Positions 62,167-64,000 of a DNA stretch of 64,000 nt are shown piece after piece. This DNA comes from an uncultured Chlorobiota bacterium (GTDB taxonomy: Bacteria > Bacteroidota > Ignavibacteria > UBA10030 > UBA6906). The stretch is from the NCBI GenBank assembly GCA_900696645.1, contig CAADGV010000007.1, positions 186,001 through 250,000 of the forward strand. The letters are read 5' to 3'. The notes below the pieces were generated by a model. That model was given only the letters and a program-made list of their open reading frames with translations, had not been told where the DNA came from and ran no database searches. Both the position numbers and the translations under genes were made by a program. Every line of letters begins with the position of its first letter. Position 1 is the first letter of the stretch.

Positions 62167-63138
62167 ATGAGAGAAAGAGAAATCTGGACATTCATCAACA
62201 CGAGCTTGAGTAATCACATTTCGGTGATGCTCTTGATTGTTGTCGAAAGTCATGGTTCGTCCCCCGGCCGGGCGGGATTCAAGATGGCCGTTGCTGCCAA
62301 CGGGGAACGACGCGGAACAATCGGCGGCGGCATGATGGAGCTTGACTTGATTGAAGAGTCGCGGCAGCGATTAGCTGTCGGCAACTCGGCTTCATCAGTT
62401 CGGCAGCTTTTCCATTCGAAGCAGACAATTCACGAGTCTTCAGGACTTATCTGCTCAGGATCGCAAACGGTTCTTCTCAAGCCGTTGTCGCGCGACAATC
62501 TCGGGACTGTCGGTGAAATCGTTCACACCTTCGAGAAACACGACTGTGCAAACCTGACGATTACGCCTTTGGAGTTCGAGTTTCACAACAAGAAAAGGAG
62601 TGGGCCGGACACGGTATTCTCTTTTGCGAATGAGAAGAAGTGGCAATATGAGGAGAATATTGGTATTCTTGATACGGTTTTTATTGTGGGAAGCGGCCAT
62701 GTCGGGCTTGCCCTTTCGCGCATCATGGCGACGCTCGACTTCCGGGTGATTGTGATCGACAACAGAGCCGATGCGCCGACATTTGCTTCAAACAATTACG
62801 CCCACCGGAAAGTGCATTGCGGTTATGATCAGGTTGGATCGCTGATCTCCGGAACGGGCCGGGAGTACGTTGCTGTTGTGACAACAGCGTACAAGTCCGA
62901 CGAAGCTGCGCTGAAAAGTATTCTTGGCAAAAGACTTCGGTATATCGGTTTGATGGGAAGCGCTGCGAAAACAAAGCAAGTCTTTGAAGATCTGACATCT
63001 GAGGGAATCTCTGATGATCAGTTGCGCCGCATTAGAAATCCTATCGGCATTCCAATAGAAAGTCACACACCCGAGGAGATCGCCATTAGTATTGCTGCAG
63101 AGATTATCAAAACAAAGAATCAGATGTTGAATGACTGA
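62167..63138 (+). CDS. xdhC: XdhC/CoxI family molybdenum-enzyme maturation factor
   Basis: XdhC binds molybdenum cofactor, promotes its sulfuration and inserts it into xanthine dehydrogenase. The 323-residue protein has the XdhC_CoxI domain (ESHGSSPGRAGFKMAV, GTIGGGMMELDLIEESR) and a C-terminal Rossmann XdhC_C domain (VFIVGSGHVGLALSRIMATL, then DNRADAP). ATG 62167 fits the family start; the open frame upstream extends into the divergent promoter region. It is transcribed away from xdhA/B. Its stop overlaps the murB start. Confidence 0.93.
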   Translation: MREREIWTFINTSLSNHISVMLLIVVESHGSSPGRAGFKMAVAANGERRGTIGGGMMELDLIEESRQRLAVGNSASSVRQLFHSKQTIHESSGLICSGSQTVLLKPLSRDNLGTVGEIVHTFEKHDCANLTITPLEFEFHNKKRSGPDTVFSFANEKKWQYEENIGILDTVFIVGSGHVGLALSRIMATLDFRVIVIDNRADAPTFASNNYAHRKVHCGYDQVGSLISGTGREYVAVVTTAYKSDEAALKSILGKRLRYIGLMGSAAKTKQVFEDLTSEGISDDQLRRIRNPIGIPIESHTPEEIAISIAAEIIKTKNQMLND

Positions 63139-64000
63139 GTTCCTCGAGAACTTCCCTCTTGCCAATCTTACCACGTTCAAACTTGGAGGGAATGCCCGGT
63201 ATTTTACTGAGTGCAGGAATACTGACGGGATGCTCGATGCAATTCGTTTTGCAGAATCAAAAAACATTCGGTATCACATTCTCGGCGGCGGAAGCAACAC
63301 GATTTTTTCTGATGACGGCTTTGACGGGCTTGTACTGAAAATTGCATCGCGAGGAATTCAGTTTGTTCGTGAACCGGATGGCGTTATGATTGTTGCTGCA
63401 GCAGGCGAACAGTGGGATGATGTTGTCAAGTTCTGCATCAGATCGGGGCTGGGGGGTGTGGAATGTCTTTCCGGTATTCCCGGACTTGTCGGGGCAACGC
63501 CGATTCAGAATGTTGGAGCATACGGGCAGGAGGTTGCAGAGACGATTCTGGAAGTGAAAGCGATTGATCTCCTTACATTGCGTACAGTCCGCTTCAGAAA
63601 CAGCGAGTGCAGATTCGGGTATCGCAGGAGTCGCTTTAATCAGGAGGATACCGGCAAGTTCATTATCACAGAAGTGGCGTTCAAGCTCAATACTGTAGTT
63701 CAACCGGAAATACGCTACCCGGAATTGCGGAGCTTCATCGCATCATCCATTGAAATGGAGAAGCTTGCGAGCGAAGCAGAAAAGCTTGAGGCTGTACGAA
63801 ATGGCGTGCTTGCTCTTCGCAGAAAAAAATCAATGGTCATTGATGAATCGGACCCCAATTCACAATCGGCAGGCTCATTTTTCAAGAACCCGGTTCTCAC
63901 ACAGGACAAGTTCGATCATCTTCTGGACCTGTGCAGAAAGAATGGGATTGAAGACTCACCGCCGACTTTTCCCTCAGGCGAAGGTGTAAAGGTTCCTGCG
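63131..64000 (+). CDS. murB: UDP-N-acetylenolpyruvoylglucosamine reductase (MurB), 3' end missing
   Basis: FAD-dependent reductase that makes UDP-MurNAc for peptidoglycan. ATG 63131 overlaps the xdhC stop by 8 bp and 290 codons are visible before the window edge. Recognisable parts are NLTTFKLGGNARYF, the FAD block ILGGGSNTIFSDDGFDGLVL, GGVECLSGIPGLVGATPIQNVGAYGQE and the catalytic-serine segment SAGSFFKNP. The gene continues past 64000, probably by only a few dozen codons. Coupling to xdhC looks fortuitous. Confidence 0.95.
   Translation, partial: MTEFLENFPLANLTTFKLGGNARYFTECRNTDGMLDAIRFAESKNIRYHILGGGSNTIFSDDGFDGLVLKIASRGIQFVREPDGVMIVAAAGEQWDDVVKFCIRSGLGGVECLSGIPGLVGATPIQNVGAYGQEVAETILEVKAIDLLTLRTVRFRNSECRFGYRRSRFNQEDTGKFIITEVAFKLNTVVQPEIRYPELRSFIASSIEMEKLASEAEKLEAVRNGVLALRRKKSMVIDESDPNSQSAGSFFKNPVLTQDKFDHLLDLCRKNGIEDSPPTFPSGEGVKVPA

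Overview
The window looks like chromosomal DNA of a Bacteroidota/Chlorobiota-group bacterium, most likely the Ignavibacteria or a close relative. A secreted protein ends in a type IX secretion (Por) sorting domain with the NFPNPFNPATTI-type start seen in that group. There are PorV/PorT-like outer-membrane proteins, a Y_Y_Y two-component sensor and an AURKAIP1/COX24-type 31-residue ribosome-associated protein. Several promoters read as classical TTGACA-N17-TAnnnT rather than the Bacteroidia -33/-7 type, which favours the Chlorobi/Ignavibacteria side. No rRNA, tRNA, CRISPR array or transposase was recognised. Coding density is high and most genes are on the + strand.

Layout. 1-8.7 kb is housekeeping: ABC (MacB-type) permease, uvrB, ComF-like phosphoribosyltransferase, gap-pgk, rhomboid protease, ispG. 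8.8-18.7 kb is a cell-wall block: SpoIID/LytB protein, N-acetylmuramoyl-L-alanine amidase, AmpG-like permease, a double-domain GT2 glycosyltransferase and a HIT-like DUF4922 protein on the + strand. Facing them on the - strand are an FHA-membrane-lytic transglycosylase fusion and a NamZ-type exo-muramidase. 18.8-26.7 kb is mixed: YmdB-type phosphoesterase, folD, ferritin-like protein, ferredoxin, MBL hydrolase, Rieske protein, queG, trxB and a small ribbon-helix-helix gene with a visible operator. This stretch also carries an intact GxxExxY (PD-(D/E)XK) gene between inverted repeats and two decayed copies of the same element; a further empty copy lies at 30.8 kb.

26.9-39.5 kb is an envelope and signalling block: a 1028-residue beta-propeller/Y_Y_Y histidine kinase, a NarL-type response regulator, arylamine N-acetyltransferase, a T9SS cargo protein, a large lipoprotein with a possible clan CD peptidase dyad, two outer-membrane proteins, a membrane-cytochrome c reading frame and a cupredoxin-like protein. 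The same palindrome, CYACAT-N4-ATGTAG, occurs upstream of the response regulator, the T9SS protein and one outer-membrane protein. In each case it sits exactly 31.5 bp before a TA-rich hexamer, which suggests a regulon.

39.8-51.9 kb holds proteostasis and stress genes: three small heat-shock proteins, lon, sppA, HU, a zinc-ribbon TPR protein, the 31-residue protein, YtxH/DUF948-like proteins, an EF-G paralogue with an altered G3 motif, a HIT protein, and an ECF sigma - putative anti-sigma - Spy-like trio. 52.0-63.1 kb is a purine (urate/allantoin) degradation cluster: allantoinase, allantoicase, OHCU decarboxylase, HIU hydrolase, xanthine dehydrogenase xdhA/xdhB and xdhC. It also contains three unexpected members (a DUF6986 aldolase-like protein, a TrpF-like barrel and an SGNH hydrolase) and no recognisable urate oxidase or ureidoglycolate lyase. 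The window ends inside murB.
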